Source: Cynocephalus volans (taxonomy: Eukaryota > Chordata > Mammalia > Dermoptera > Cynocephalidae). Taken from it: a stretch of DNA of 64,000 nt. The stretch is from assembly GCF_027409185.1 (NCBI RefSeq), contig NC_084460.1, positions 64,244,501 through 64,308,500 of the forward strand, given 5' to 3'. How positions within the stretch are numbered: position 1 is the stretch's first letter; each line of letters opens with the position of its first letter. Under the pieces are notes generated by a model. The model searched no databases and had not been told where the DNA came from. It saw nothing but the letters and a program-made list of their open reading frames with translations. Positions 1-10,508 of the stretch are shown piece by piece. Position numbers and translations under genes: made by a program.

Positions 1-300
1 CAAGTCTAATTTTAAAACACCTGAAATAGTCCTTAATGTTTTCTTTCTTTTTTTTTTTTTTTACACTGCCTGTGTAATATGCCTAAGCTTTTCATCTTTT
101 TTAACATGAAAATATGTCAAAATTCTTGATGTTTGTTTATAAAACCATTAATTTTAAGCTAAATAAATCACTACGCAATCCAGTTCAAAGGCAACTGATG
201 AACCCATCCACACTGTGTCAATGTTGAACAAATCTCTGCATTTCCTTCTCCGCTATTTGCATAAAACTTTGAGTGGCAGAGGTTAAGAAAAATGGCTCAA

Positions 301-348
301 AAACCTCAATATCAAAAAAAAAAAAAAAAAAAAAAAAACCTCAATATC
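301..348 (+). repeat. Oligo(A) tract flanked by 13-bp direct repeats
   Basis: AAACCTCAATATC (301-313) is followed by about 22 A's and then repeated at 336-348. Direct repeats of this length around a pure A tract are the signature of L1-machinery insertion with only the tail retained. Confidence 0.7.
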
Positions 349-794
349 CACCAGAAGAAGTCCAATTAAATAAACATTGGCACAATAGCATTTAACACCA
401 CACAGCCTGAAAAATGAATTTTCTGCTGTAGGTACTGAAATGGGGTCCACTACATGAGACACATATTATAAAGGGAACAATTCAAAGTGCAGAAAAATAT
501 CTATAGTAGGAAAGCAAATGTATGTTTTTAAACATACACTTATGTATCTGCATAAATGTCTTATGAATAGGTATACAAAAGGCTTTCCATGGAAAAGGGG
601 GAAGAAGTAGTAACATTTAATATCCAGAAATATTTTACCATATTCACTGGCAGTTTTTTTTTTTTAAGTAAACATTAGACTCATTAAGACTTGTGTCTCC
701 CTGCTGAATAATTGCAATGAATTATTCTATTTATAAACCTGTTATATTTTAATACAAATGTGTATTTATGACCAAAAAAAAGGCCAAACAGACT

Positions 795-1074
795 AAAGAA
801 AAACTCAGGGAAATTTATTCTCTACAATGTTAAAACTATTTTAGTAATAGTTAAATGTCCCTTAAATCCAAATAATAATTTTGAAGGCCTCACTTTTCAA
901 ATTTATTAGAAGTTAACATTAAGCTATTTTTTTTAAAGAAAAACTCAGGGAAATTTATTCTCTACAATGTTAAAACTATTTTAGTAATAGTTAAATGTCC
1001 CTTAAATCCAAATAATAATTTTGAAGGCCTCACTTTTCAAATTTATTAGAAGTTAACATTAAGCTATTTTTTTT
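795..1074 (+). repeat. Perfect 140-bp tandem duplication
   Basis: Bases 795-934 and 935-1074 are identical by direct comparison, starting AAAGAAAAACTCAGGG and ending in a T run. The sequence is single-copy-looking AT-rich DNA rather than a recognised repeat family. Confidence 0.95.
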
Positions 1075-1559
1075 CTTTTTTAAAAAAGAGAACACAGTTT
1101 ATAGCTATGTGACCTAATTTTCAAGAAAATCAACACAACGAATACCAATGCAAACTGAATACCTTTCTAGAACCAGGCAAAATGTACTCTCGATCTGCAT
1201 GCTCAGTATCAAACTGACTTTTTCAGGGGGAGGGGGGAGGCTGAAAGACTAAAAATGAAACAGAACTGTGAACTTTTTATGACAGTGAATTTAACAGATT
1301 AAGTCCTACTCATATTAATTCCTACTTCTCAACTTTAAAATAAAAATTTGTAGGCAGAAGCTTTATGGTAGACTTGTCATAAATTTTAAAATTTAATTCT
1401 AAGAGAAGTTAGCTTTGGAATAATGATCAATCCTCCTGAAGAAATTAACTAAAAGAGTATGACTAATCTGTCACAATTAACAAAAATCTTCTCTATTTTT
1501 TTATAGCAAAGTTTTTTCAACACATTAAACTATAGATACCCTTAACAAAGTTACATAAA

Positions 1560-2825
1560 AACCACAGTCAAAACTACTAGAAGATAACGTAGGAAAAAAT
1601 CTAGATGACCCTGGGTATGACGATGACTTAACCAAAGGCACGATCCATGAAAGAAATAATTTAGACTTTATTAAAATTAAAAGCCTCTGCTCTTTGAAAG
1701 ACACTGTCAAGACAATGAGAAGACAAGTCACAGACTAGAAGAAAGTGTTTGCAAAAGGCATATCTGATAAAAGACTGTTATCCAAAATGTACAAAGAATT
1801 CTTAAAACTCAGCAATAAGAAAACAAACAACCTGATTAAAAGATGGGGCAAAAGATGTGGACAGACCAAAGTAGATATGCAGATGGCAAGTAAACATATG
1901 AAAAGATACCCCACATCATAAGTCATTAGGGAAATGCTAATTAAAACAACAGTGACATATCTCTACACATCTATCAGAATGGCCAAAATCCAGAACACTA
2001 ACAACAAATGCTGGTGAGGATGTGGAGCAACAGGAACTCTCATTCGTTGCTGGTGGGAATGCAAAATGGTACAATCACCTTGGAAGACAGTTTGGCAATT
2101 TCTTAGAAAATTAAACATATTCTTACCATTCAATCCAGCAACCACAGTCCTTAGTATATACTCAAATGAGGTGAAAATATGTACGTATGTTTACAGCAGC
2201 TTTATTCATAATTGCCAAACCTTGGAAGCAACCAAGATATCCTGCAGTAGATGAATGGATAAACAAATTGTGATACATCTAGACAACAGAACATTACTAT
2301 TAACTGCTAAAAAGAAAATGAGCTATCAAGCTATGAAAAGACATGAAGGAAATTTAAATGCATATTACTAAGCAGAAGAAGCCAATCTGAAAAGGCTACA
2401 TATGATTCCAACCATATGACATTCTGGAAAAGGCAAAACTATAGAGGCAAAAAAAAGATTAGTTTTTGCAGAAGGGGAGAACAAAAGGGATAAACAGGGG
2501 AGCACAGAACATTTTTAGGGCAGTGAAACTACTCTGCATGATACATAATTAGGAATACATGTTCTTATACATTTGTCAAAACCTATAGAACACAGATCAT
2601 CAACAGTGATCCCTAATATGAACTATGCACTTTGGGTGATAATGATGTGTTGCTGTAGGCTCATCAATTATAACAAACACACCACTCTGGGGATGTTGAT
2701 AGTGGGGGAGGCTGTCCTTGTTTGTGGGGGAGAGGCAGGGGCATATGGGAACTTGCTGTACTTTCCCCTCAGATTTGCTGTGAACCTAACACAATACCTG
2801 AAAAATAAAGTCTATTAAAATAAAT
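1560..2825 (+). mobile_element. Old L1 (L1M-type) ORF2 3' end and 3' UTR
   Basis: The plus strand shows the degenerate but recognisable order of the L1 ORF2 end: the segment on residual peptide codons, the GATGTGGAGCAACAGGAACTC stretch that encodes the Cys-rich region, the AATGGATAAACAAATTGTG segment, then a 3' UTR ending near an AATAAA at about 2801. Many frameshifts and stops make it dead. It is in antisense orientation to TDRP. Confidence 0.88.
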
Positions 2826-2914
2826 TTAAAAAAAATAAAAAACCCACACACAAAGAGACAACAATTTTGTAAAGAGAAGATAAGAAAAAGAGCGTTAACA
2901 AATATGTTACCAAT

Positions 2915-3010
2915 AATTGTAAGTAGGTGGAGGATGTGTGGGTGCTCAATCTCATTCTTCCTACTTCACCGCACATTAGAAAGTTTTCAAAATAAAAATT
3001 AAAGAGGAAA
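2915..3010 (+). mobile_element. Possible old L1 3' tail fragment
   Basis: The sequence ends with a TTTTCAAAATAAAAATTAAAG stretch after a weak UTR-like region, resembling the 3' termini of ancient L1 subfamilies. It is too short and diverged to place in a subfamily. Confidence 0.35.
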
Positions 3011-4432
3011 AAAAAACGGTTTTAGGATTCATTAGGAGAAATGGGAGAATATAGGAAGGCTCAATTTAAATTTTCAAGAGTCCATCCAGAAACAATAATA
3101 TTGCTCATCTTTGACCAACATCAGTTATTTGCAGCTTCTTCAGTTAACTCTGTAACCACATATAAATTTACATCATTTAAGAGGGTTGCTGTTTAGACTA
3201 ACCATAAAATTTTGAGACAAAAAATAAAAGGTATGTAAGCATTAATGCTATCAAGAAGTGATTTCTCAAAGACAAGTTCAGATAGCAACCATATTTAAAT
3301 GCTTAAGATAATCAACCCCAATTTTCTCTGAGTTGGGAATGGCATTTAACTCCCACAAGAAATGTCTATAAAGATGAAACAACTTCAGTCCCTAACAGAA
3401 GTCATTTTGCTCCAGTTGAGGTAGAAACAATCTCAGGAACTAGTTCCAAGTCCTCAGAAGAAAGATATAGATTATCATCAGCTTCCATAACAGCTTTAAC
3501 AACATCAAGAGAAAGTTTCCAAACATTTAACACAAAAATTTATGATCCTAAATAAAAAAAAAGAATGCTGGATTTCTGACCTAAATTTCACTGCACATGA
3601 AAAGGGTGGAGGAGGGTAGCATATGTAATGCATACGGATCCACCTGGGATCCTTTTTAATTAAAAAATTCTACACATTCCAAACATATCTCCACACTGGT
3701 CAAGCCAATGCCTTTCAATTCTCTTTATAAAGGACTTCTGCCTTCTTGCTCCAGAAAAATCAAAGGTTTAAGAAAAGGAAACACTTGTTATGCAAACAAA
3801 TATTTAGCCAACTTAACATTTTGCTGTGGTCATCAAAAGCTTTTAAGTCTCAGCGAACAGGGTATGCGCACTACAGGGTAGGATGATTCCGGGTTTGTCA
3901 GTCATTTCCACTCGGACTTGGAACACCTGGCGTGGAGGTGCACTCTCCCGCATCCCAGGCAGTCTCCAGCCTTAACAATGTCCACCTTGGCAGGAATGTG
4001 AAGGGCACCGCTAACGTGGAGAAAGGGCTTCGGATGTGCGCGCCCCGCTGAGCTCCCCCCGGTGACCGACAGCTCTCCGGGTACTGCACCCCGAGTTAAC
4101 AGACGAGCTTGCGGGGGGGCTCTGGAGCTCCGCCGCCGGCGAGGGCGCCGGCTACTCTATTAACGAGGGATGGGGGTCAACACCGACGACAGCGACAACC
4201 GGGCCCCGGTCAAGTTCTCTGACTCTGCTCTCGGGATTCTAACCGGCCGCGCCCCCACCCCCACCCCAGCGGTCCTGGACTCACCTGCGCACCCCAACTA
4301 CAACCGCCTACCTTTCCGCACCCTCCACCTGTGCGCCCCGGCCTCACCTGCTCGCCCCCCATCTACCCGCATCCTCCACCCGCCCGGCTTGCGTCTCACT
4401 TTCGCGCCCCTCTACCTACGCGACCCCCTAAC

Positions 4433-4537
4433 CTGCGCCGGGGCAGCAGCTAGGGCTGGCGGTGGCCTCGCTCGCAGGCCGTCTTCCTCCTCAGGGGGCT
4501 CGTCCAGAAGCACCCGGCTCCGGCTCAGCTTCCACAT
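4433..4537 (-). CDS. TDRP: TDRP first coding exon (35 codons, partial gene)
   Basis: Read on the minus strand from the ATG at 4537, the frame stays open for exactly 35 codons and ends in phase 0 at a CAG|GTTAGG splice donor (GT at 4432-4431). The peptide starts MWKLSRSRVLLDEPPEEEDG and continues into an R/P/A-rich tail, which matches the known N-terminus of TDRP (human protein about 185 residues). The start has A at -3. TDRP is a small, mostly disordered nuclear and cytoplasmic protein abundant in testis and linked to spermatogenesis and sperm motility; a protamine-2 interaction has been reported. The tail after DGLR differs from the Gly/Ala-rich human version, as expected for a GC-rich low-complexity stretch. 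I found no match to exon 2 (GWKEV-type sequence) in 1-4432, so the later exons lie beyond the left edge. Identification is firm; the transcription start is not visible. Confidence 0.93.
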
Positions 4538-4640
4538 GCTGCGTGCGGGCTCCGGCGTCTGTCCGTCAGTCCGCGCCCTCCTCGGCCGCCGGAGAAAGCT
4601 CGTCTGTGGCTCCTGCAGGACGCGGGACCAGTGGGCCGGG
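4538..4640 (-). other. TDRP: TDRP 5' UTR (approximate)
   Basis: The GC-rich sequence immediately upstream of the ATG on the minus strand should be transcribed as 5' UTR. Its far limit is not marked by any clear initiator, so the end given here is a guess set between the exon and the GC box at 4719-4731. Confidence 0.5.
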
Positions 4641-4718
4641 CGGCGGCGGGCAGGCCCACCCCTCCCCGGCCCAGGCCCGCCCTCTCCCCCAGCCAGGCCC
4701 GCCTCCCCCCGGACCGGG

Positions 4719-4731
4719 CCGCCCCGCCCCC
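4719..4731 (-). promoter_or_regulatory. GC box (SP/KLF site)
   Basis: The plus strand reads CCGCCCCGCCCCC, so the minus strand carries a strong GGGGCGGGG box about 180-200 bases upstream of the TDRP start codon. This is the usual spacing for SP/KLF factors in a TATA-less promoter. Confidence 0.65.
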
Positions 4732-5025
4732 ATGTTCACTCCCATCTCCCCCAGCCCACCCCGCTAGGTTCCCGCTCCTCCCAGAGGTCTCCGCCCCCTT
4801 CCGGCGGGACCTCCCCCCGCCCGTCGCAGCCCCCTGCAGGACGAGGCCTCGCCCCGGGGTACCCCCTCACCTGGTTCCCCTAACCTTGCCCCCCACTCAC
4901 CCGCAGTGAGCAGCTGCCCTCACACGGCCCCCCCACCCCTCCTCCCGACCCCCAGTATCTCGCGGCCCCGCTTCGACCCGGCCCCCCTCAATTCCGGGCC
5001 GGTGGGCGTGGCTACGTCCGCTCGG

Positions 5026-5039
5026 GTCACCACGGCAAC
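5026..5039 (+). promoter_or_regulatory. RFX X-box
   Basis: GTCACCACGGCAAC fits the X-box consensus GTNRCC-N(0-3)-RGYAAC at every position with a 2-base spacer. It lies about 490 bases upstream of the TDRP ATG within the CpG island. RFX2 drives spermatid and ciliary gene programmes, which suits a testis gene. Binding here is inference. Confidence 0.65.
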
Positions 5040-5064
5040 GGCTGCGGGTCGCCAAGCGGCACAG

Positions 5065-5076
5065 TGCGCATGCCCG
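5065..5076 (+). promoter_or_regulatory. NRF1-like site
   Basis: TGCGCATGCCCG matches the palindromic NRF1 consensus YGCGCAYGCGCR with one mismatch. It lies 25 bases from the X-box; NRF1 sites are common in CpG-island promoters. Confidence 0.5.
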
Positions 5077-5330
5077 TTCGTGGCTGCCCTCCCGCCGGGT
5101 CAGGGCGGGTGGAGGCCCGCAGGCTCGAGTGACCGGAGGGGTGAGCGAGACCAGAAGGATGGGACCCGTGGGGTGGAAAGCGGGGGTCGCAGTTGGGTGG
5201 AGCGGCGCCCCCACCCCAGCACTTTAGAACATTCCGCCTGGACGTCCGGGCTTTCTAGGAGGGGAAGGCGAGCCCAGCGGCCGCGCCCACAGGGGGTCTG
5301 CGCGCCCCGCAGTAATAACTAGTTCTGGGC

Positions 5331-6364
5331 AGACACTTACGTCCGTGCGTGGGAGGAGCCAGTGTCTGCCTGGCAGGACTGAGGTCGGGTCTGGGAAGAG
5401 GCCCAGAGGTCACCCTAGGCTGACCCTTGTGCCAGGAAGGAGGCAAGGGGCCCCGGGATTCATGTCCCCCAACCATGTGTGAGCTGGAGGTTGTTAGAGG
5501 ATTATCTTTGCAGTTGGCGTTGTGCAGAGAGAAGTGTGAGCTCTGACCTTGAAGGGGTGTACAAAGTATTTGGGAAAGCAGGATAGTGGAGAAAGGGGGG
5601 CCATGCAAGTGGTAGGGTGGACTCTGTACAGGAATAAAAAACAGGTAGGATTGGCCTAACTAGTGTGGTCAGTTCACTCGGTGCTTTATTTGTGGCCTGG
5701 GCTCGGCCTAATTAGATGGATGGTGTCCAAACAAGAGGAAAAGGAGGGAGAGTTGTAAGTGTCCAAGTTAAGAGTCTAGGTCCAAGAGAAGGGGCAGGTG
5801 GGCAAGGGCAGGTAGACCTGGCAGAGCTTAGGGAAGCAGCGGAATAGCAGCAGGTGCTTGAAATGCCGATTTGGCCACATCCATGGAGATCATGTGTGAT
5901 GATTTTAAAGGTTTCTTTACCATTGACCAAAGAAGTAAGATGTGCCGCACAAGTGTAGTTTTTAGGTACTTGAATAGAGTGGTATAAGTTATTGACTGTA
6001 CATAGTTATTACTTTTTTTAGCGAAAGTAGGTTACGTTCATACCTCTCAGGGGAGGCAGCAGTGAACTCCTGCCTTACAACTATATGGAGGCCAGGGGCT
6101 CCCCGCTTGCCACAAGAGTATTTTTCAGAATGAATTTGTCAGCATCAGGGACCCATCTTGACCCTCACCAAAAGTCAGGAGCAAGAGAGCTGCCCCACAC
6201 ATTCCAAAGGACAGAATAACTTTTAGTTCCCGTGTCAGAAAGAAGCCAAGTGATAAAATGGGAAAAGATTACAACTGCATTGTAATGGGGAAATTCATAT
6301 TAACATGAGGTAACTTTTTTTCCCCCACCTATCAGTGGTCAACATTTATAAAGGTGAGCACTCA
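5331..6364. other. Unassigned intergenic DNA
   Basis: Sequence leaving the CpG island, with no coding pattern and no repeat that I recognise. Confidence 0.6.
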
Positions 6365-6520
6365 GTGGCGGGAAGGGTGTTGGAAAGCCTTCATATACTC
6401 TTACAGCAGTGTAAATGGTACAAACTTTTGGTATACAGTTTGTTAGTATCTATCAAAATTTTAACGTGCATACCCTCCTGCCCATCAAAATAACTTCAGA
6501 GAAACTTTTTACTCAATACA
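6365..6520 (+). mobile_element. L1/HAL1-like remnant
   Basis: A degenerate stretch (AGCAGTGTAAATGGTACAAAC, then an AAATTTTAACGTGCATACCC-like segment) follows the pattern of the ORF2 end of old L1 or HAL1 copies. It is short and weak. Confidence 0.4.
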
Positions 6521-8204
6521 CTTTTATATCGCTTATGTTTTCACACCAAGTGTTTGTATATGTACATGTATTACTTGAGTTATTTAAAAATACGTTTTAA
6601 AAAGAATCCAAGCTTCTTTTTAACTCTTCTGTAAACTCTTTGTAAGCTTTGTAATTTTAGTACTCTAAAAAAATCAAGTATACATTTTGGGTTTTCCAGA
6701 AGTGACTGGCAGCAACACATTTGAAAAGAAACGGGGATAAGAGTTGGAATAGGCCTGCCAGGATCCCCGAGAACAGACCAAGGGCTGTGACCAAGGATTG
6801 GAAAGGGACTGGGTTCACATGGACAGTTGTAGTCAGGCTCTGGGAAGGGGTCACGGAGCTGAGCAAGATAAGCCCAATATTAAACATCAACCAGTCACCT
6901 TGAAACCAAGACAATATGGCAACAACCCCACCAATCCCCACCTTATGTTCTCAGTAAGTCAGAAGAATCAAGAGATAAAAATCTTCCTCTCTCTCACACA
7001 CACACATATTCCCACTCCCCCAATGACCTCTGAACCCATTATAAAATCAAAAGCACAGGATGCCTACTAAAGACTACTCCACCCAATAGAAATTAAATTG
7101 AAGAACTCCTCCTCCATGCAAATATTTAAGAATGTTAAAAATGTGTATATACACCTTTTCCAACAAGGTCAAATAGGCTTGGCCTCCTGGGCTAGGAAAG
7201 CTTTAGGAATTGCAAACATACGGGCTTGGCACTGGTTATAGTATATACTACAAACAGTAATGAATGTGTGGCCCAGGGGTGCTGTCAAAATAAACACGCT
7301 GCAAGCACAAACACTGATAAAAGTCAAAAACCATAAAACAGAGGTTACAAAACAAAGCCAGGATCCAAACACAGCCCATTCAAAGACCTACAAATAAAAC
7401 ACGGAAAACCAGCTCAGAACATGTGGACAAATAACATCTGCCGCCTTTGCTAAAGCAAAGGAAGCACAGGGCTTATACCCAGACTGCTGGCTTCCTCTCA
7501 GTCAAGCTCATCCACTCCTTGGTGCATTCAAAATAGTCTTCGTAAGTTAAACTGTAAACCCCTGCAAATCCAGGACAATCTGGAAGAAGGCCAGGCTTAC
7601 TAAATCAAAAAGGGAAATTCTAGAATATTTTAAACATCTTTAACGTTCTTTTGTGCAAAAGCACAGCAGGTTAGGTTACCTGTGATTGAAGGAGGTAAAA
7701 GGCCAGCAATCTAAATGCCTGATGCAAATAGGAAGGAAAGGGGGTGGGTAGGAGAGAGAAGCAAATAACATGACTGTTATGGGAGCTGCACGCATTTCTG
7801 GAATTCTGAGAATTCCTGAATTCTATGAATTTGGTGTAGTTCATTTATTTGCTCATCCATGAATTTTATACAATTAAGTCATGCTATTGTTAAAGTTCAT
7901 AAGAAGCATACTTTACAAAATCCAGTGTCATAAAAATACAATCCTTACATGTCTGAATTCATTTCTGGATCCAGAAAGTCATGGCTAAAGAATCATTTAC
8001 TGAGCCCTCAGTTGGAAGAAGCTACTAATTTTAGAATGAATTGCCCTTATTGCCTAATTTGGCCCCTGAAAATTCACTGGTGCAGAAATTCTAATTTTTT
8101 ACTTAATAAAGATTATGTCATCCTGTTCTGAATTTAAAATGCATAAGGCTCAATTTAGGTTTTGCTCTGGCAAAATTAATTTTAAGTGAGAGTGGGGTTT
8201 CGGG
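6521..8204. other. Unassigned intergenic DNA
   Basis: AT-leaning sequence with a short CA run near 6992-7006. No gene or confident repeat; 6660-7400 has an LTR-like feel but no paired ends or target duplication to support it. Confidence 0.5.
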
Positions 8205-8345
8205 TACCATATAGAACTTTCTAGCAACCAAACCTTCAAAATGATGGTGGGTTCCTCATCCCTGGAGGTGGTTAGGCAGAGGCCGGATCTGAAGAGGGAA
8301 GAGAGTTGTACTTCCAATCCTCTCCAACTCTGAAATCATGTTATT
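8205..8345 (+). mobile_element. CR1/L3-like 3' end remnant
   Basis: The phrase CCTCATCCCTGGAGGTGGTT followed by AGGCAGAGGCCGGAT and a later TCCAACTCTGAAATCATG resembles the conserved 3' end of CR1/L3 elements. Only this tail is present. Confidence 0.5.
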
Positions 8346-8585
8346 CCAATGAAGCCAGTCATGTCTTGTCACAGGCCTCATTCCTCAAATATCTGTGCAC
8401 CATGAAGGGCAGATGTATCCAACAGAATCTGAGCTCCCAAATCATAGTGGTCACATCCAGCAAGTTAACATGAGACCCTTGCAGAAACTGCCACACTCTC
8501 CTACAGATGGTTTTTATTAATATCAAGGGAATGATCATTAATACCATCTGGAGAGTTGAGGTAATCTGTAAACTTTAAGATCAAT

Positions 8586-9560
8586 ATGGCCTTAAAGATC
8601 AACCTTCATAAGTGCATGAAGGCAGGAGAAGCCACAATGAGAGAAAGAAAAACTGCTCTGACCATTTTGTGCTTCAGCCACGTTAAGGCTGGAGCTGCTG
8701 AGCCCACAGAGCAGGCACCAGTAGAAGCCACAGCTGTGCCCTTCAGATGGAGTTGCTTGGAGGCGGCAGGGGAGAAGAGGGCCTTTGTGGCCACCAGGCC
8801 AGCAAGACTACTAATAGGGTTCCCATGTACCCACATAGGAGCAAGGAGCCACAACACCTGAAAAAATGGAGCCACTCAGAGGCCAGTGAGTCAGTGCAAG
8901 TGACTGGAGCATGGCCCGTCCCACAGGAAGTGTTTGCAGCATGGGCATTAGGGAAGATAGACCCACTAGGAGAACACTGGGGCACAGCAAGGACAGCTGA
9001 TCTGCCCCCCAGTCAGCAAAGGACCACTCAGAGGAGACTGGTCAGGAATATAAAATTGCATGGGGAGCAGTTTGATGAAAAGACTCAGGCCCACATCAGA
9101 GTAACTACATGACCCAGATGCACCGAGTCTCTGGAGAGCTGGAAGTACCTATAAAGTCAACCATTATAACCTGTGCTGCACAAAAAGTCCTCCCTAGGGA
9201 AGCAGCAGCAAAGCAGCAATTTAGCTCAACCACACAGCTCAAGTACTGGTCCCAACAGGAAGTTCCCCCACTTTAGAAGTAAGAAAAGGACAACAAATTA
9301 GTTCCAGCTCAGATACACCGCGAGCACCTTGGGTCTGTACAGAGACCCAAGGCATGGAGCCAGGGACTGGACCCCCCTCTCACAATCAGGCACAACATGC
9401 CAGTGCCAAGGAGCATGCCAAAAACATCTCCATGTGGGTGGCCCACCACAGCCACCACAATAACCATGGCTGCCACAAAAGTGGCTAAATGCCACAACCA
9501 CCATGCAGATGGTCCTCCAGCCACTGGAGTGCATTGACACAAGGAGAGTCACCAGCAGAC
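8586..9560 (+). repeat. Unidentified repeat-like segment, GC-richer than flanks
   Basis: About 1 kb of moderately GC-rich sequence lies directly before an L1-type 3' UTR. It contains many CAG/CCA-rich words and no convincing ORF2 coding pattern. It could be a lineage-specific L1 3' UTR, an L1 5' UTR joined to a 3' end by internal deletion, or an unrelated non-autonomous element. I do not recognise the family. Confidence 0.4.
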
Positions 9561-9930
9561 ACCAAAGAAAAGAAGAGGATGTCTCTCTCCACAAAGCCCA
9601 TTCCAGAGTGACAGAAGAAGCATCTGCTCTACAATAATATTGGGGAATCTGATCACATCTCTCAGCATTGGACAGACCACCTAGGCAATAAAACAACAGA
9701 GTAACCGTTACTCTTTCAGAAGGAGAGAAGAAATCTAGGGTTATCAGAGGTGGGAGCGGGGAGGGAGAGGGGAATGGGGAGACATTGGACAAGGGGCATA
9801 AAGAATAAGTATGATTTGTAACAATATATATACTAGTAATATTGATTTGATCAACATATCTCAATGTAGAACCCCAAAAATATGTATAATCTTGATTCAA
9901 TAAAAATTTTAAAAATAAATGAAATAAAAT
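9561..9930 (+). mobile_element. L1-type 3' UTR with A-rich tail
   Basis: A G-rich polypurine tract (9747-9781), an AT-rich block and an AATAAAAATTTTAAAAATAAAT end are the order seen in mammalian L1 3' UTRs. The upstream body is not recognisable L1 ORF2. Confidence 0.55.
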
Positions 9931-9994
9931 TTGTTTTCTATTTTGTCCATTTCTATATTTTTTAAATTAAAACGTTCCTTGATAGATGGCCTAT

Positions 9995-10138
9995 CATGGG
10001 ATTTAGTCGACACCACAGTCAAGTGAGCCAATTCCCATAATAAATCTCCTCTCACCCATCCCTCTCCCTCCCCGTCCTTGTCTGCCTCTCCCTGCTATTA
10101 TTTCTGTCTCTCTGGAGAGCCCTGACTAATACAGGTCT
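9995..10138 (+). mobile_element. LTR 3' end-like fragment
   Basis: GTGAGCCAATTCCCATAATA and CTGGAGAGCCCTGACTAATAC are phrases shared with a second site at 25858-25955. They match the 3' end of an old mammalian LTR. The family is not resolved. Confidence 0.5.
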
Positions 10139-10503
10139 CAAAGTTATTCAAGCAATGCCATCAGGAAGCATTCTGCCTAGCAGCTGGTGGCAAATACTTC
10201 CAAGTAAGAATCAGAATAAAACAAATTTTTGTTTTATTATGAATAACAGAGTATTTTTAATGGCTGTGGTTAAATATCTGACAAGAATTCATTTGACAAG
10301 GGAATTTGGTTTTTTATATTATCGTACAATATTTAAAATAACGAATTATGACCGATAACATTATACCGGATATATCGTGGGCAGCAAGGGTATTGACAAA
10401 TTTCTGTGAGCTTTGTACAATTTTTGAATACTTATACTAATAGCATTTACTTAACAAATATAACCTAGTGAAGGTTAAACATCCCTTTTTATTTGACAGT
10501 GAC
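10139..10503. other. Unassigned intergenic DNA
   Basis: AT-rich sequence between two LTR fragments; nothing recognisable. Confidence 0.6.
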
Positions 10504-10508
10504 TTTTC

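Larger units (their letters stand above)
1..4432 (-). other. TDRP: TDRP intron 1 (partial)
   Basis: Everything left of the exon 1 donor is intron 1 on the minus strand; the left end runs off the window. It is AT-rich and holds a bare oligo(A) insertion, a 140-bp tandem duplication and an old L1 3' end. Stretches 349-794, 1075-1559 and 3010-3990 show nothing recognisable beyond homopolymer runs. Confidence 0.85.
3990..5330. promoter_or_regulatory. TDRP: CpG island / TDRP promoter
   Basis: About 1.3 kb of very GC-rich, CpG-dense sequence surrounds TDRP exon 1, in sharp contrast to the AT-rich DNA on both sides. It has no obvious TATA box near the exon but carries a GC box, an NRF1-like site and an RFX X-box, typical of a dispersed-start CpG promoter. 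Long open frames inside it on both strands are a by-product of low stop-codon frequency. A GGGTGAGC donor-like sequence at 5138-5145 on the plus strand would allow a divergent noncoding first exon, which is inference only. Confidence 0.9.

Noticed and set aside
4170..4883. 237-codon plus-strand open frame over the CpG island
   Set aside because: Low-complexity P/S/R-rich product with overlapping open frames in other registers; explained by GC-rich sequence with few stops, and it runs antisense over TDRP exon 1.
6657..7400. Possible ERV LTR or env-like fragment
   Set aside because: No TG...CA ends, target duplication, polyadenylation context or recognisable protein motif could be supported.
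9298..9900. 200-codon minus-strand ORF
   Set aside because: Antisense to the L1-type 3' UTR and its upstream repeat-like block; no recognisable domain.
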